From Pseudomonadota bacterium (GTDB lineage: Bacteria > Pseudomonadota > Gammaproteobacteria > Steroidobacterales > Steroidobacteraceae), in assembly GCA_021815925.1 (NCBI GenBank), contig JAKAZL010000002.1, positions 84,529 through 148,528 of the forward strand: a DNA stretch of 64,000 nt. The letters run 5' to 3'. This document shows, piece by piece, positions 24,171 through 33,643 of this stretch. Made by a program: the position numbers and the translations under genes. Under the pieces are notes generated by a model. It made no database searches. It was not told where the DNA came from and worked only from the letters and a program-made list of their open reading frames with translations. The stretch's first letter is position 1. Each line of letters starts with the position of its first letter.

Positions 24171-26710
24171 GCGAGCGCGGTCGCGGCGCCGGCGCGTGCG
24201 GCGTCCGCAAGTGCCTGCGTGCCGAGCTCGTGCGGCGCGAAATCGTCGACGTGCACCAGGTTCATCACCTTGCGGTCGAACGCGCGCAGCGCCTGCGCCT
24301 CCGGGTCGCTGATCAGGCCCGCCGCGAGTGCCTGCTCGATCTGTCCGGGCAGGTCGAGCGCGCTGATCCGGCCGGCCTTCACGCCCTCGATGCGGATCCG
24401 CTTCTCCAGCGGCTCCATCTGCAGCGCCATCGCAAGCGCCTCCTCGAGCAGTCCGAGCGGATTGCCGGGCTCCACGGTGGTATAGATGTACTCCCCGAGC
24501 CGCTGACGCGTCGCCGAGGGCTGCGTGAGCCGCTCGGCGACCTGCCGGCCGAGCCGGTCGGACGGGGCGGAGTAATGCCGGCCGCGCGGAAAGACGATCG
24601 CGCGCATCGCCCCGGCGAGCAGCCGGTTGGGAAAGTTGCGCAGAAATCCGTGCAGCTGCTCCTGGGCATGGTAGAGCAGATTGCGGCAGGCCCACTCCAC
24701 GAGGGGCAGGTCGTCTGCCGGACGGCCCTGATTCTCGTGGTGCTTCAGCACCATCGAGGCGAGGTACATCGCCGAGAGCACATCGCCGAGTCGCGCCGAG
24801 AGGTTTTCCTTTTTCTTCAGATAGCCCCCGAGCGTCAGCATCGCCACGTCCACCGTGAAAGCGAAGGACGCGCTGAAGCGCACGATGTGCTGGTAGTAGC
24901 GTGCGGTCGGCCCGGTCACCGGGGAACGGGTGAGGCGGGCATGCGTCAGCGCCATGATCAGCGAGCGCACCGCGTTGGAAATCGTGAAGCCGATGTGGCC
25001 GAACAGCGCCCGGTCGAACTCCTCGACGCCGCGGGCGTGGTCCGGATCGCGCGCCGCATTCATCTCACGCAGCACGAACGGATGGCAGCGGATCGCGCCC
25101 TGACCGAAGATGATCAGGTTGCGGGTGAGCAGATTGGCGCCCTCGACGGTGATCGCCACGGGCACGACCTGGTAGCTGCGCGCCAGATAGTTCTTCGGGC
25201 CGAGGCAGATGCCCTTGCCGCCGTGCACGTCCATGGCATCGTTGGCGACCTGCCGTCCCATCTCGGTGACGTGATACTTGAGCATCGCCGAGGGGACCGA
25301 GGGCTTCTCGCCGCCGTCGATTGCCCCGGCGGTGACCGAGCGGGCGGCGTCCATGGTGTAGGTGAGGCCGGCCATGCGCGCCAGCACCGCCTCAACGCCC
25401 TCGAAGCGGCCCACCGGCATGTTGAATTGCCGGCGGATACGCGCATAGGCGCCGCTTGCCCACACCCCCGCTTTGGCACCGCCCGTGGCGTTCGAGGGCA
25501 GCGAGATGCACCGCCCGACCGAAAGCTGCTCGACGAGCATGCGCCAGCCAGCGCCGGCCATCTGGGTTCCGCCGATGATGAACTCGAGCGGCACGAACAC
25601 GTCGCGGCCCTGGATGGGGCCGTTCTGGAAGGGGACGTTCACCGGAAAGTGCCGCCGACCGATGGTGATGCCCGGCGTGTCGCGTGGAATCAGCGCACAG
25701 GTAATGCCGATGTCGACGGGGCCGCCGAGCAGCCGCTCGGGATCGAACAGCCGGAACGCCAGTCCGACCACCGTTGCGATCGGCGCGAGCGTGATGTAGC
25801 GCTTGGAGAAATTCAGCCGCATCCCGAGCACTTCGCGTCCCTGCCACGAGCCACGGCAGACGACGCCGGTGTCCGGGATCGAGGCCGCGTCCGAGCCGGC
25901 GCGCGGACCGGTCAGCGCGAAGCACGGCACTTCCTCGCCGCGCGCGAGCCGCGGCAGGTAGTGGTCCTTCTGCTCCTGCGTGCCGTAGTGGTTGAGCAGC
26001 TCAGCGGGCCCCAGCGAGTTCGGCACCGCGATGGTGGAGGAGGCGGTCGCGCTGCGGCTGGCGATCTTGGTCAGCACGCACGAGTGCGCGTAGGCGGAGA
26101 ACTCCAGGCCGCCATAACGCTTGGGGATGATCATGGCGAAGAAGCCGCGCGACTTGATGAACTCCCACACGTGCGGGGGCAGATCGCCGCGCTCGTGCGT
26201 GATGTTCCAGTCATCGAGCATCCGGCACAACTCCTCGCATGGTCCGGCGAGAAACGCCTGCTCCTCGGCGCTGAGCTGCGGCGCGCGTGCCTCGAGCAGC
26301 TTGCTCCAGCGCGGCGCCCCGGTGAACAGCTCCCCGTCCCACCACACCGTGCCGGCCTCGAGCGCCTCGCGTTCCGTCTGCGACATCGGCGGCAGGAGCC
26401 GCCGATAAGCCTTCATGAACGGGCGCGTGATCAGCGCCTTGCGCAGGGGCCGGACGTTGAGCAGCCACAGTCCCGCCAGCGACAGCCAGAGGAAGCCTTT
26501 CCAGGTGGCCGCCGCGGCGTTGTTCTCGCCGAAGTAGCTGTAGGCGAGGAGCAGCACGGTGAACGTCGCGGTGAAGGCGAGCAGCGAGAGGCGGCGGTAA
26601 GCGAGGTACAGCACCGCGACGATGAGGATCAGGGTGATCACGCCGCCCGCCTGGGTCACGGCATAGCCGATGGCCACGGCGGCGATCAACGCCAGGAGTG
26701 CACCCAGCAT
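24167..26710 (-). CDS. fadE: Acyl-CoA dehydrogenase, FadE type
   Basis: The 847-residue protein has an N-terminal pair of hydrophobic helices (about 1-65), a central acyl-CoA dehydrogenase domain with IIPKRYGGLEFSAYAHS, CFALTGPRAGSDAASIPD and DVHGGKGICLGPKNYLAR, and the long C-terminal DUF1974 extension found in FadE (815-820 residues in Escherichia coli). It catalyses the first, FAD-dependent dehydrogenation of acyl-CoA in beta-oxidation at the inner membrane. Its stop overlaps the start of the DUF3667 gene. Confidence 0.95.
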   Translation of the reverse strand: MLGALLALIAAVAIGYAVTQAGGVITLILIVAVLYLAYRRLSLLAFTATFTVLLLAYSYFGENNAAAATWKGFLWLSLAGLWLLNVRPLRKALITRPFMKAYRRLLPPMSQTEREALEAGTVWWDGELFTGAPRWSKLLEARAPQLSAEEQAFLAGPCEELCRMLDDWNITHERGDLPPHVWEFIKSRGFFAMIIPKRYGGLEFSAYAHSCVLTKIASRSATASSTIAVPNSLGPAELLNHYGTQEQKDHYLPRLARGEEVPCFALTGPRAGSDAASIPDTGVVCRGSWQGREVLGMRLNFSKRYITLAPIATVVGLAFRLFDPERLLGGPVDIGITCALIPRDTPGITIGRRHFPVNVPFQNGPIQGRDVFVPLEFIIGGTQMAGAGWRMLVEQLSVGRCISLPSNATGGAKAGVWASGAYARIRRQFNMPVGRFEGVEAVLARMAGLTYTMDAARSVTAGAIDGGEKPSVPSAMLKYHVTEMGRQVANDAMDVHGGKGICLGPKNYLARSYQVVPVAITVEGANLLTRNLIIFGQGAIRCHPFVLREMNAARDPDHARGVEEFDRALFGHIGFTISNAVRSLIMALTHARLTRSPVTGPTARYYQHIVRFSASFAFTVDVAMLTLGGYLKKKENLSARLGDVLSAMYLASMVLKHHENQGRPADDLPLVEWACRNLLYHAQEQLHGFLRNFPNRLLAGAMRAIVFPRGRHYSAPSDRLGRQVAERLTQPSATRQRLGEYIYTTVEPGNPLGLLEEALAMALQMEPLEKRIRIEGVKAGRISALDLPGQIEQALAAGLISDPEAQALRAFDRKVMNLVHVDDFAPHELGTQALADAARAGAATALA

Positions 26711-26805
26711 GGAATCTCCTTCGTGCCGAGAGGGCTTGGGTGGAAACGTCGCGGCCGCACTATAGCGGTTTTCCCGCCGAGGTGGGCGGGCCGGCTCGAG
26801 TCCCC

Positions 26806-26834
26806 GGGCGCCCGCGCAGCCTGCGCGGGCGCCC
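26806..26834 (-). terminator. Perfect 13-bp GC-rich hairpin between mdh and fadE
   Basis: GGGCGCCCGCGCA at 26806-26818 and its exact complement at 26822-26834 surround a 3-base loop. It lies about 58 bp past the mdh stop and upstream of fadE, both on the minus strand. No T-tract follows. It may attenuate or terminate mdh transcripts or stabilise a 3' end. Confidence 0.5.
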
Positions 26835-26892
26835 GTGAACCGGCCATCGGGTCTGGGTCAGCGAGCGTCGTGCGGGCGCTGCCGCCGACCGC

Positions 26893-27873
26893 TCAGCCCA
26901 GCAGAGCCTTCACGCCGTCGCGCTCTTCGTGAAGCTCCGCCAGGGTCGCATCCATGCGCTTGCGGCTGGCGGCCTCGATGCTCAGCCCCTGGACGATCTG
27001 GTACTCCCCGTTGCGGGTGGTCACGGGGTACGAATAGATGACGCCCTCGGGGATGCCATAGCTGCCGTCCGACGGTACCGCCATGCTCACCCAGTCGCCC
27101 TCGGCCGTACCGTGCACCCAGGTGTGGATGTGGTCGATGGCGGCCGAGGCGGCCGAGGCGGCCGAGGAGGCGCCGCGCGCCTTGATGATGGCCGCACCGC
27201 GCTGCTGAACCACCGGGATGAAAGTCTGCTCGACCCAGGACGCATCGACCAGGGAGGTGGCCGGCTTGCCCTCGACCCGGGCGTGCGTGATGTCCGGATA
27301 CTGCGTCGCGGAGTGATTGCCCCAGACGGTCATGCGGCGGATCTGGGTGACGTGAGTGCCGGTCTTCTCCGCCAGCTGCGAGAGCGCGCGGTTGTGATCC
27401 AGGCGGGTCATCGCGGTGAAGTTGCGCGGATTGAGGTCCTTGGCGTTGGCCCGGGCGATCAGGGCGTTGGTATTGGCCGGATTGCCCACCACCAGCACCT
27501 TGACGTTGCGGTCGGCCGCCTCGTTGAGGGCTTTGCCCTGAGCGGAGAAGATCTGCGCATTGGCGAGCAGCAGGTCCTTGCGCTCCATGCCCGGACCCCG
27601 GGGCCGCGCGCCCACCAGCAGCGCGACGTGGCAGTCGCGGAACGCCACCTTGGCCTCATCCGTCGCGACGATCCGGTTCAGGCCGGGGAAGGCGCAATCG
27701 GCGAGCTCCATGACCACCCCGTTCAGCGCCTGCAGCGCCGGGGTGACCTCCAGGAGGTGAAGATTGATCGGCTGATCCGGGCCGAGCAGTGCTCCGGAGG
27801 CGACGCGGAAAGCGAGGGCATAGCCGATCTGGCCGGCGGCGCCGGTGATCGCGACATTCAGTGCGGGTTTCAT
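26893..27873 (-). CDS. mdh: Malate dehydrogenase
   Basis: The 326-residue enzyme belongs to the cytosolic-type (MDH type 2) family. Visible motifs are [14 protein letters not shown] for NAD binding, [16 protein letters not shown] (substrate-loop arginines), [21 protein letters not shown] (catalytic Asp/Arg region) and [12 protein letters not shown] with the catalytic His. It interconverts malate and oxaloacetate in the TCA cycle. A short tandem repeat within the gene encodes Ser-Ala-Ala units in a helix that is Ala-rich in relatives too. Confidence 0.96.
   Translation of the reverse strand: MKPALNVAITGAAGQIGYALAFRVASGALLGPDQPINLHLLEVTPALQALNGVVMELADCAFPGLNRIVATDEAKVAFRDCHVALLVGARPRGPGMERKDLLLANAQIFSAQGKALNEAADRNVKVLVVGNPANTNALIARANAKDLNPRNFTAMTRLDHNRALSQLAEKTGTHVTQIRRMTVWGNHSATQYPDITHARVEGKPATSLVDASWVEQTFIPVVQQRGAAIIKARGASSAASAASAAIDHIHTWVHGTAEGDWVSMAVPSDGSYGIPEGVIYSYPVTTRNGEYQIVQGLSIEAASRKRMDATLAELHEERDGVKALLG
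27141..27167. repeat. Three tandem CGGCCGAGG units inside mdh
   Basis: The 9-base unit CGGCCGAGG occurs three times in direct succession. It is in frame and encodes Ser-Ala-Ala repeats in the segment before AAIDHIHTW. It could vary by whole codon triplets without breaking the frame. Confidence 0.8.
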
Positions 27874-28049
27874 GGTGTGCGTGATCCGTACGGGGAAAAC
27901 CCGTAATTCTAGCGCCGATCGGCGCCCTTTATCACCCTGCGGCGCCCGGCGTGCGCGTACGAATCAACAGGCCGTGCCGGCAGGAGGTCCCCGCAGCGCG
28001 CGTGCTCGAGGGTCGGCAGGGTCGCTGCGGTGCGTGCGCCGGCGCCAGG

Positions 28050-30113
28050 CTAGGCGGGTCGCTCGAGCGCCCCGGCGCGGCGCAGCAGGTGCCCGAAAGG
28101 CGCGCCGGTGGCGCCCTGACGCTGCAGCGTCGCGAGCAGCTCCTCCGCGGCGCAGGGCTCGCCGAACAGCCGTCCCTGGGCCTGGTCACAGCCGTTCTCC
28201 TCGAGGAACTGCAGCTGGCTCGCGGTCTCGACGCCTTCGGCGACCACGATCATCCCGAGGCTGTGTCCCATCTCGATGATCGTCCGCACCAGGGTCGCGT
28301 TGCCGGCGTTGTGCTCGACGTCGCGCACGAAGGACTGGTCGATCTTCAGCGTCCCGATCGGAAACTGCTGCAGCGCCGAGAGCGAGGAGTAGCCCGTGCC
28401 GAAATCATCGATCGACAGGTGCAGTCCCATTGCGTACAGCTCCTCGAGCAGACGCAGCGTGTTCTTGCTGTCGGCCATGAGGGTGGTCTCGGTGATCTCG
28501 AGCTCGAGCGCCGTGGGCGAGACGCCGTGACGGCGGAACACCGAGCGGCAGCGCAGGATGAAGCTCGCCTGGCGCAGCTGGCGCAGCGAGAGATTCAAAG
28601 AGATGCGGCCCGGCTCCCCGCCGGCGGTCTTCAGCTGGCGGTAGTCCATGCACACCCGGTTCAGCACCCACTCGCCGATGTCCAGGATGAGATTGGTTTC
28701 CTCGGCGAGGGGGATGAAGCGCGATGGCGGGATGTCGCCGTGGCCCGGCAGGCGCCAGCGCAGCAGCGCCTCGGCGCCCACCACCTGTCCGCTGGCGAGC
28801 GCGACTTTCGGCTGGTACCGGATGACCAGCTCGTCGCGCTCGACCGAACGGCGCAGCTTGCTCTTGAGGATCAGGCGCTCGACTGCCGCGGCGTTCATCT
28901 CCGGGGAGTAGAACGTGAAGGTGTTACCGCCGTTCTGCTTGGCGTGGTACATGGCCGCGTCGGCGTTGCGGATCAGGTCGATGACGTTCTCCGCGTCGCG
29001 CGGACAGAAGGCGATGCCGATGCTGGCGGTGAGGAACACCTCCTGCTGATTGAGCTGGAAGGCCCGTGCCACCTCGTTGAGGATGGTGCGCGCCAGCTGT
29101 CCGACCGGCACCCGGTTGTCCGTTTCCGCCGGCAGTCCGTGCACGCACAACGCGAACTCATCGCCAGCCAGCCGCCCGAGGATCGCCGTCTGCGGTACGG
29201 TGCGGATCAGCCGCTCGGCCAGCACCTCCAGCACCCGATCACCGGTGGCGTGGCCGAAGGTGTCGTTGACCTCCTTGAACCGGTCCATGTCGAGGTACAG
29301 CAACGCCACCGTCCGTCCGCTGCGCAGTCCGCGCGCGATCGTCTGCTGCAGCAGGTGCTGGAACTGCATGCGGTTGGCGACTTTGGTGAGCGTGTCGTAG
29401 CGGGCGAGATAGCGAATACGCCGCTCGGCACGCTTGCGCTCGGTGACGTTGCGGGCGACGAAGATGTTGCCCTGGAACTGCGGATCGTCGGTCTCGACGC
29501 GCGAGCCGGCGAGCGACACCGGAATCGTCTGGCCATCACGCGTGCGCACCACGGTCTCGCGCGTGTCCTGGGCGGCCTGCAGCAGATCGAAGTCCGCGCG
29601 CACGCTCGGGTCGAGCAGCGAGACGATGCCGCGGCCGAGCAGCTCCTCCTCGGCGAAGCCGAGCATCTTGCAGGCCGCCGCGTTGGCGGTCTTGACCACC
29701 CCGTCGGGGGAGGTGAGGAATACCGCATCGGTCATGCTGTCGAGGATGCTGCGCAGGTAGTCCTTGTTGATCGTCGACTGGCGCAGCCGCGCGCGCATCC
29801 GCTCCATGGCCTGCTCGAGCTCGCCCATCGAGTCATCGCCGTGCGCCTCGACGGGACGCGCGTAATCGCCCTGGCCGATGCGCAGGGCGCTGCGCGTGAG
29901 GGCATCGGTGGCCTGGTCCAGCGCGCGAGCGTTGCGCCAGCTGCGCACCGCGAGCAGCGTGCTGCCGAGCAGCGCCACGATACCCGCTGCGCTCACGGCC
30001 AAGCTGCCGGGCCAGTGCCCCCACAGCGCCACCGCGCCCGTGGCGAGGGCGACGAACAGTGTCGCTGCGAAGGCCCAGAGCGCAGGACCGATATGTCTGA
30101 AGGTGCGGCTCAC
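28050..30113 (-). CDS. Membrane PAS-GGDEF-EAL cyclic-di-GMP enzyme
   Basis: The 687-residue protein has two N-terminal transmembrane helices (about 10-55), a HAMP-like segment, a PAS domain (about 120-235), a GGDEF domain with RLAGDEFAL (a usually active AGDEF variant), and an EAL domain with GAEALLRW, ELEITETTL and IDDFGTGYSSL. Both catalytic signatures are kept, so it could make or degrade cyclic-di-GMP. Which activity dominates cannot be read from sequence. There is no large periplasmic sensor, so input probably comes through PAS. An HD hydrolase gene lies upstream on the same strand. Confidence 0.93.
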   Translation of the reverse strand: MSRTFRHIGPALWAFAATLFVALATGAVALWGHWPGSLAVSAAGIVALLGSTLLAVRSWRNARALDQATDALTRSALRIGQGDYARPVEAHGDDSMGELEQAMERMRARLRQSTINKDYLRSILDSMTDAVFLTSPDGVVKTANAAACKMLGFAEEELLGRGIVSLLDPSVRADFDLLQAAQDTRETVVRTRDGQTIPVSLAGSRVETDDPQFQGNIFVARNVTERKRAERRIRYLARYDTLTKVANRMQFQHLLQQTIARGLRSGRTVALLYLDMDRFKEVNDTFGHATGDRVLEVLAERLIRTVPQTAILGRLAGDEFALCVHGLPAETDNRVPVGQLARTILNEVARAFQLNQQEVFLTASIGIAFCPRDAENVIDLIRNADAAMYHAKQNGGNTFTFYSPEMNAAAVERLILKSKLRRSVERDELVIRYQPKVALASGQVVGAEALLRWRLPGHGDIPPSRFIPLAEETNLILDIGEWVLNRVCMDYRQLKTAGGEPGRISLNLSLRQLRQASFILRCRSVFRRHGVSPTALELEITETTLMADSKNTLRLLEELYAMGLHLSIDDFGTGYSSLSALQQFPIGTLKIDQSFVRDVEHNAGNATLVRTIIEMGHSLGMIVVAEGVETASQLQFLEENGCDQAQGRLFGEPCAAEELLATLQRQGATGAPFGHLLRRAGALERPA

Positions 30114-30407
30114 CGCTGATGACTCGCTTGGCCGAATTCGACCTGAAAAAGGGACCGTCGCGTCTCCCCTCGCCGGACAACCCCGTCGCGGGACCAGGGC
30201 CTCAGGGGTGACCGTATCGGATCGACGCGCTCGCAGACCGTCGATGTCTGCCCCGGTGCGCCGGGCTCAGCGGTACCCGGCGGCTCGAGCCGCTCTCCAT
30301 GCCCAGGTGCCCAGGCATAGGGGGTCATGGCTGGAGAATAGAGTCCGTCCGGGCGGGCGTCAACGCTGGTGCCGGTGGGCGCCGGCTCGAGGGGAGGCGG
30401 GGCGGGG
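30114..30407. other. Intergenic stretch before the GGDEF-EAL gene
   Basis: About 294 bp between two minus-strand genes. No protein-like frame or RNA gene was recognised. It probably holds the GGDEF-EAL promoter, but no clear hexamers were identified. Confidence 0.4.
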
Positions 30408-31418
30408 CTAGCGAGCGTTCGACCAGACGCGCTTCAGGTAGCCCACCATCAGGCCGCGCATGGTGGACATCGGGTCGGCGGTGGCGGCAAAGATCGGCGG
30501 GCGGCGCCGCAGCAGGCGCCAGTTCTCGCTGCGCAGGACCCGGCGCAGGAAGGCCAGATTGCGCTCGATGGATTCCATGTAGGGGTTGTGCCCCCCGTAG
30601 AGGGTCTCCAGGTACCGGTAGGCGCCGCCGAATTCGCCGTCGAGCCGCTTGGCGCGCACCTCTTCGATGAACTGCGGTGTCTGGCGCAGCAAATCCAGAC
30701 CTGAGGCGTAGCGGACCTCCGGTTGGCCGCTGGCGGAGCTCGGCATGGCCACCCCGCCGAGCACGAACTCCAGATACAGCCGATCGCGGCACTTCTCCAG
30801 GTAACACCGATCGGCCATCTGCGCGATCATGTCCGCAGTGCCGAGCAGGTGCCCGGCGATGACGTCGCGCCGGTCGTGCAGTCGCGCCTCGATCTGCGCC
30901 GCCGGGAACTCGTAGCCGGTGAAATGGATGATGTCACGGGCCACGCTCACCCAGCGCTCCAGGCCGATCTTCGGCAGATACTCCTCGAGGAACCGCGCGC
31001 CCCGCGAGACGTGCACGCGGGTGAACTCCGCGCCGTTGTGCGAGTCGTGATCCTCGCTGCGGCGCAGATAACCGACATCGTGAAACAGCCCGGTGATCAG
31101 CCCGGCGACGGCCCGCTCGCCGCCGAGCCGTGCGGCAGGCTCGGCCTGGCGCTCGAAGCCCACCAGCAGGCGTGCCAGGGCGAGGGTGATGTCCAGAGTG
31201 TGCTGGCGGTCGTGATAGACGGTGTCGACGCCGTGGAAGCCCGGCACATCGCCGGCGAACAGCCGCTCGAAGTGTTCGAAGGCGCGGCGCAGCGGCTCGA
31301 GCGAGGTGCTCGGCCAGGTGGGTGCGAACAACGCCTCGACGGCCGCGAGCACGGCAGCCGGGGAGCTGACCTGCACGGTGTCGGTAACGTCGAAATCGCT
31401 GCGCCGGGCACTGGACAT
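30408..31418 (-). CDS. HD-superfamily (cyclic nucleotide phosphodiesterase-like) hydrolase
   Basis: The 336-residue soluble protein carries a metal-dependent HD fold: YHDRQHTLDI, GLFHDVGYLRRSEDHDSHNG, IIHFTGYEF and LLGTADMIAQMADRCYLEKC in order. The spacing is closer to class I 3',5'-cyclic nucleotide phosphodiesterases than to HD-GYP enzymes, though the substrate is unproven. ATG 31418 (MSSARRSDFDV) is chosen because upstream in-frame sequence is low-complexity and Arg-rich. Its neighbour is a GGDEF-EAL protein, which makes a nucleotide-signalling role plausible. Confidence 0.72.
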   Translation of the reverse strand: MSSARRSDFDVTDTVQVSSPAAVLAAVEALFAPTWPSTSLEPLRRAFEHFERLFAGDVPGFHGVDTVYHDRQHTLDITLALARLLVGFERQAEPAARLGGERAVAGLITGLFHDVGYLRRSEDHDSHNGAEFTRVHVSRGARFLEEYLPKIGLERWVSVARDIIHFTGYEFPAAQIEARLHDRRDVIAGHLLGTADMIAQMADRCYLEKCRDRLYLEFVLGGVAMPSSASGQPEVRYASGLDLLRQTPQFIEEVRAKRLDGEFGGAYRYLETLYGGHNPYMESIERNLAFLRRVLRSENWRLLRRRPPIFAATADPMSTMRGLMVGYLKRVWSNAR

Positions 31419-31552
31419 TCTGCGGGTGTGTGCGCCGGTGCCCCGAGCCACCGGCCTGCGTGGTGTTCGAATGACTCTGGGCCAAAGCCCCCCCTGAATC
31501 CGAGAGCCACTGCTCAGAATCGTCCGATCCGCGCCGCGAACCGCGACCGAGG

Positions 31553-33592
31553 TCACGCTACGGTCTCGGGGGCGATGATGCCGTGCTGTTTCAACAGCGC
31601 ATGCACCTGCGGTGCGCGCCCGCGGAATGCAATGAACGCGGCCAACGGGTCGCAGCTGCCGCCGCGCGACAGGATGGTGTCGAGATAACGCTCGGCGGTC
31701 GCACGGTCGAATGCGCCGCGCTCCTCGAACGCAGAATAGGCGTCTGCCGCCAGAACTTCCGCCCACTTGTAACTGTAATAGCCGGCCGCGTAGCCGCCGG
31801 CGAAGATGTGTCCGAAGCTCATCGGGAAGCGGTTCCAGTCGGGCACCGGGACGACCGCGACCTGACGGCGGACCGCGCCGAGGATCTCGAGCACCCGGCT
31901 GCCGCGCGCCGGGTCGTATTCGGCGTGCAGACGGAAATCAAACAGCGCGAACTCCAGCTGACGCGCCATCTGCAGACCGGCATGAAAGCTGCGCGTATCG
32001 CGCAGCCGTTGCTGGATTTCGGCGGGCAGCGGCGCGCCCGTGAGGTAGTGCCCCGAGATACGCCCGAGCACCTGCGGATGCCAGGCATAGTTCTCCATGA
32101 ACTGACTCGGCAGCTCGACGGCGTCCCAGGCGACACCGTTGATGCCGGCGAGGCTGGGATAGTCGACGCGGGTGAGCAGGTGGTGCAGGCCGTGGCCGAA
32201 CTCGTGGAACAGCGTCAGCACGTCGTCGTGCGTCAACAGCGCCGGGCGATCCTGTCCGGGCGGCAGGACGTTCAGCACCAGGTAGGCCACCGGCAGTGCA
32301 TCCCCGCTTGCCAGGTGCTTGCGTCCGACGCACTCATCCATCCACGCCCCGCTGCGCTTGTGCGGGCGCGCATAGGCGTCGAGGTAAAAGCTGCCGACCG
32401 GCCTGCCGTCGGCGCGGATCTCGAAATAGCGCACATCCGGGTGCCAGACCGGGGCGTCGGAGCGCTCCTCGATGCGCACTGCGAACAGCCGCTCGGCGAC
32501 CTCGAACAGGCCGGCCAGCACGCGCGGCAGCGGGAAGTACGGCCGCAGCTCCTCCTGGGACACGGCGTGGCGCTGCTTCTGCAGTCGCTCGGCGTAAAAG
32601 GCCAGATCCCAGGCCTCGAGCCGGCGCCCCGCGAACGCCTCCAGCTCGGCGAATTCACGCTCGGCGGCGGGTCGGCCCGCGCGCGCGAGCTCCTCGAGGA
32701 ACCCCATGACCTCTCCCCGGGTGCGCGCCATGCGTTTGGCGAGGGCGTAGTCGGCGAAATTCTCGAAGCCGAGGATGCGTGCCGCTTCGTGCCGCTTGGC
32801 GAGGATCTGCTCGATGATCGGGGCATTGTCCCAGCGGCCGGCCTGCGGCCCCTGGTCAGAGGCGCGCGTGGTCCAGGCGCGATAGAACTCGCGGCGCAGT
32901 TCCGGGGCCTCGGCGTCGGTCACCACCGCGACATACGTTGGCTGGTCCAGCGTCAGCAGCCAGCCCGCCAAACCGTTCTCATGCGCGCGGCGCCGGGCCT
33001 GCTCGGCCACGACGTCGTTCAGGCCGCGGATCTGCGCCTGATCGGTGACGTGGTGACTCCACGCGTTGGTGGCGTCGAGCACGTTCTCCTCGAATTTCGC
33101 CTGCAGCTGGGTGAGCTCGAGCATCACCTGCTTGAATTGCTCCTTGCTCGCGCGCGCCAGCCCGACCCCGGCCAGGGTGAACTCCTGGAGCGCGTGCGCG
33201 ATGACGCGCTGGCGCACCGGATCGAGGCTCGCGCCTTCGCGGGCCTCGATGCTGCGGTATGCCTGGTACAGCGACTCGTTCTGGGCGAGGTCGGTCTGGT
33301 AAGCCGACAGCAGCGGCAGACAGGCGTTGTAGGCGGTGCGCAGTGCCTCGGAATTGAGCACGGCGTTGAGGTGACTTACCGGCGACCATGCGCGCGCCAC
33401 CCGATGGTGCAGCTCCTCGAGCGGCTCGACCACCGTGGCGAATGAGGGCGGCTGGCGGGCTGCGATGCCGGCGACTTCGGCGCGCGCCTCGGCGAGCAGC
33501 GCTCGCACACCGGGTTCGACGTCGGCAGCACCGATGCGCGGGAAAGGCGGCAGCGGATCCTGAGTGAGCAGAGGATTGTCCATGTGGCTCAT
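31553..33592 (-). CDS. prlC: M3 family oligopeptidase A
   Basis: The 679-residue cytoplasmic metallopeptidase has the zinc site HEFGHGLHHLL near residue 460 with the third ligand Glu downstream, and GPQAGRWDNAPIIEQILAKR in the M3 fold. Length matches oligopeptidase A (about 680). It cleaves short peptides, including signal-peptide fragments. The start could be ATG 33592 or ATG 33583 (MDNPLLTQ). Neither has a strong ribosome-binding site. Confidence 0.93.
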   Translation of the reverse strand: MSHMDNPLLTQDPLPPFPRIGAADVEPGVRALLAEARAEVAGIAARQPPSFATVVEPLEELHHRVARAWSPVSHLNAVLNSEALRTAYNACLPLLSAYQTDLAQNESLYQAYRSIEAREGASLDPVRQRVIAHALQEFTLAGVGLARASKEQFKQVMLELTQLQAKFEENVLDATNAWSHHVTDQAQIRGLNDVVAEQARRRAHENGLAGWLLTLDQPTYVAVVTDAEAPELRREFYRAWTTRASDQGPQAGRWDNAPIIEQILAKRHEAARILGFENFADYALAKRMARTRGEVMGFLEELARAGRPAAEREFAELEAFAGRRLEAWDLAFYAERLQKQRHAVSQEELRPYFPLPRVLAGLFEVAERLFAVRIEERSDAPVWHPDVRYFEIRADGRPVGSFYLDAYARPHKRSGAWMDECVGRKHLASGDALPVAYLVLNVLPPGQDRPALLTHDDVLTLFHEFGHGLHHLLTRVDYPSLAGINGVAWDAVELPSQFMENYAWHPQVLGRISGHYLTGAPLPAEIQQRLRDTRSFHAGLQMARQLEFALFDFRLHAEYDPARGSRVLEILGAVRRQVAVVPVPDWNRFPMSFGHIFAGGYAAGYYSYKWAEVLAADAYSAFEERGAFDRATAERYLDTILSRGGSCDPLAAFIAFRGRAPQVHALLKQHGIIAPETVA

Positions 33593-33643
33593 TCTGCCCG
33601 AGCGGCGTGCCGGCGCAACTGCTTCGCGCGCTCTGCGGACCGC

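Noticed and set aside
24152-26932. A very long open frame antisense to fadE
   Set aside because: It mirrors fadE codon structure in GC-rich DNA, is rich in Arg/His/Gln/Glu without domain motifs, and fadE on the other strand is certain.
27141-27167. Tandem repeat in mdh as a phase-variation site
   Set aside because: Three 9-base units keep the frame, and an Ala/Ser-rich helix is normal here in related malate dehydrogenases.
31583-33445. A 620-codon frame antisense to the M3 peptidase
   Set aside because: Its composition is that of a reverse-strand shadow and the M3 zinc motif is on the other strand.
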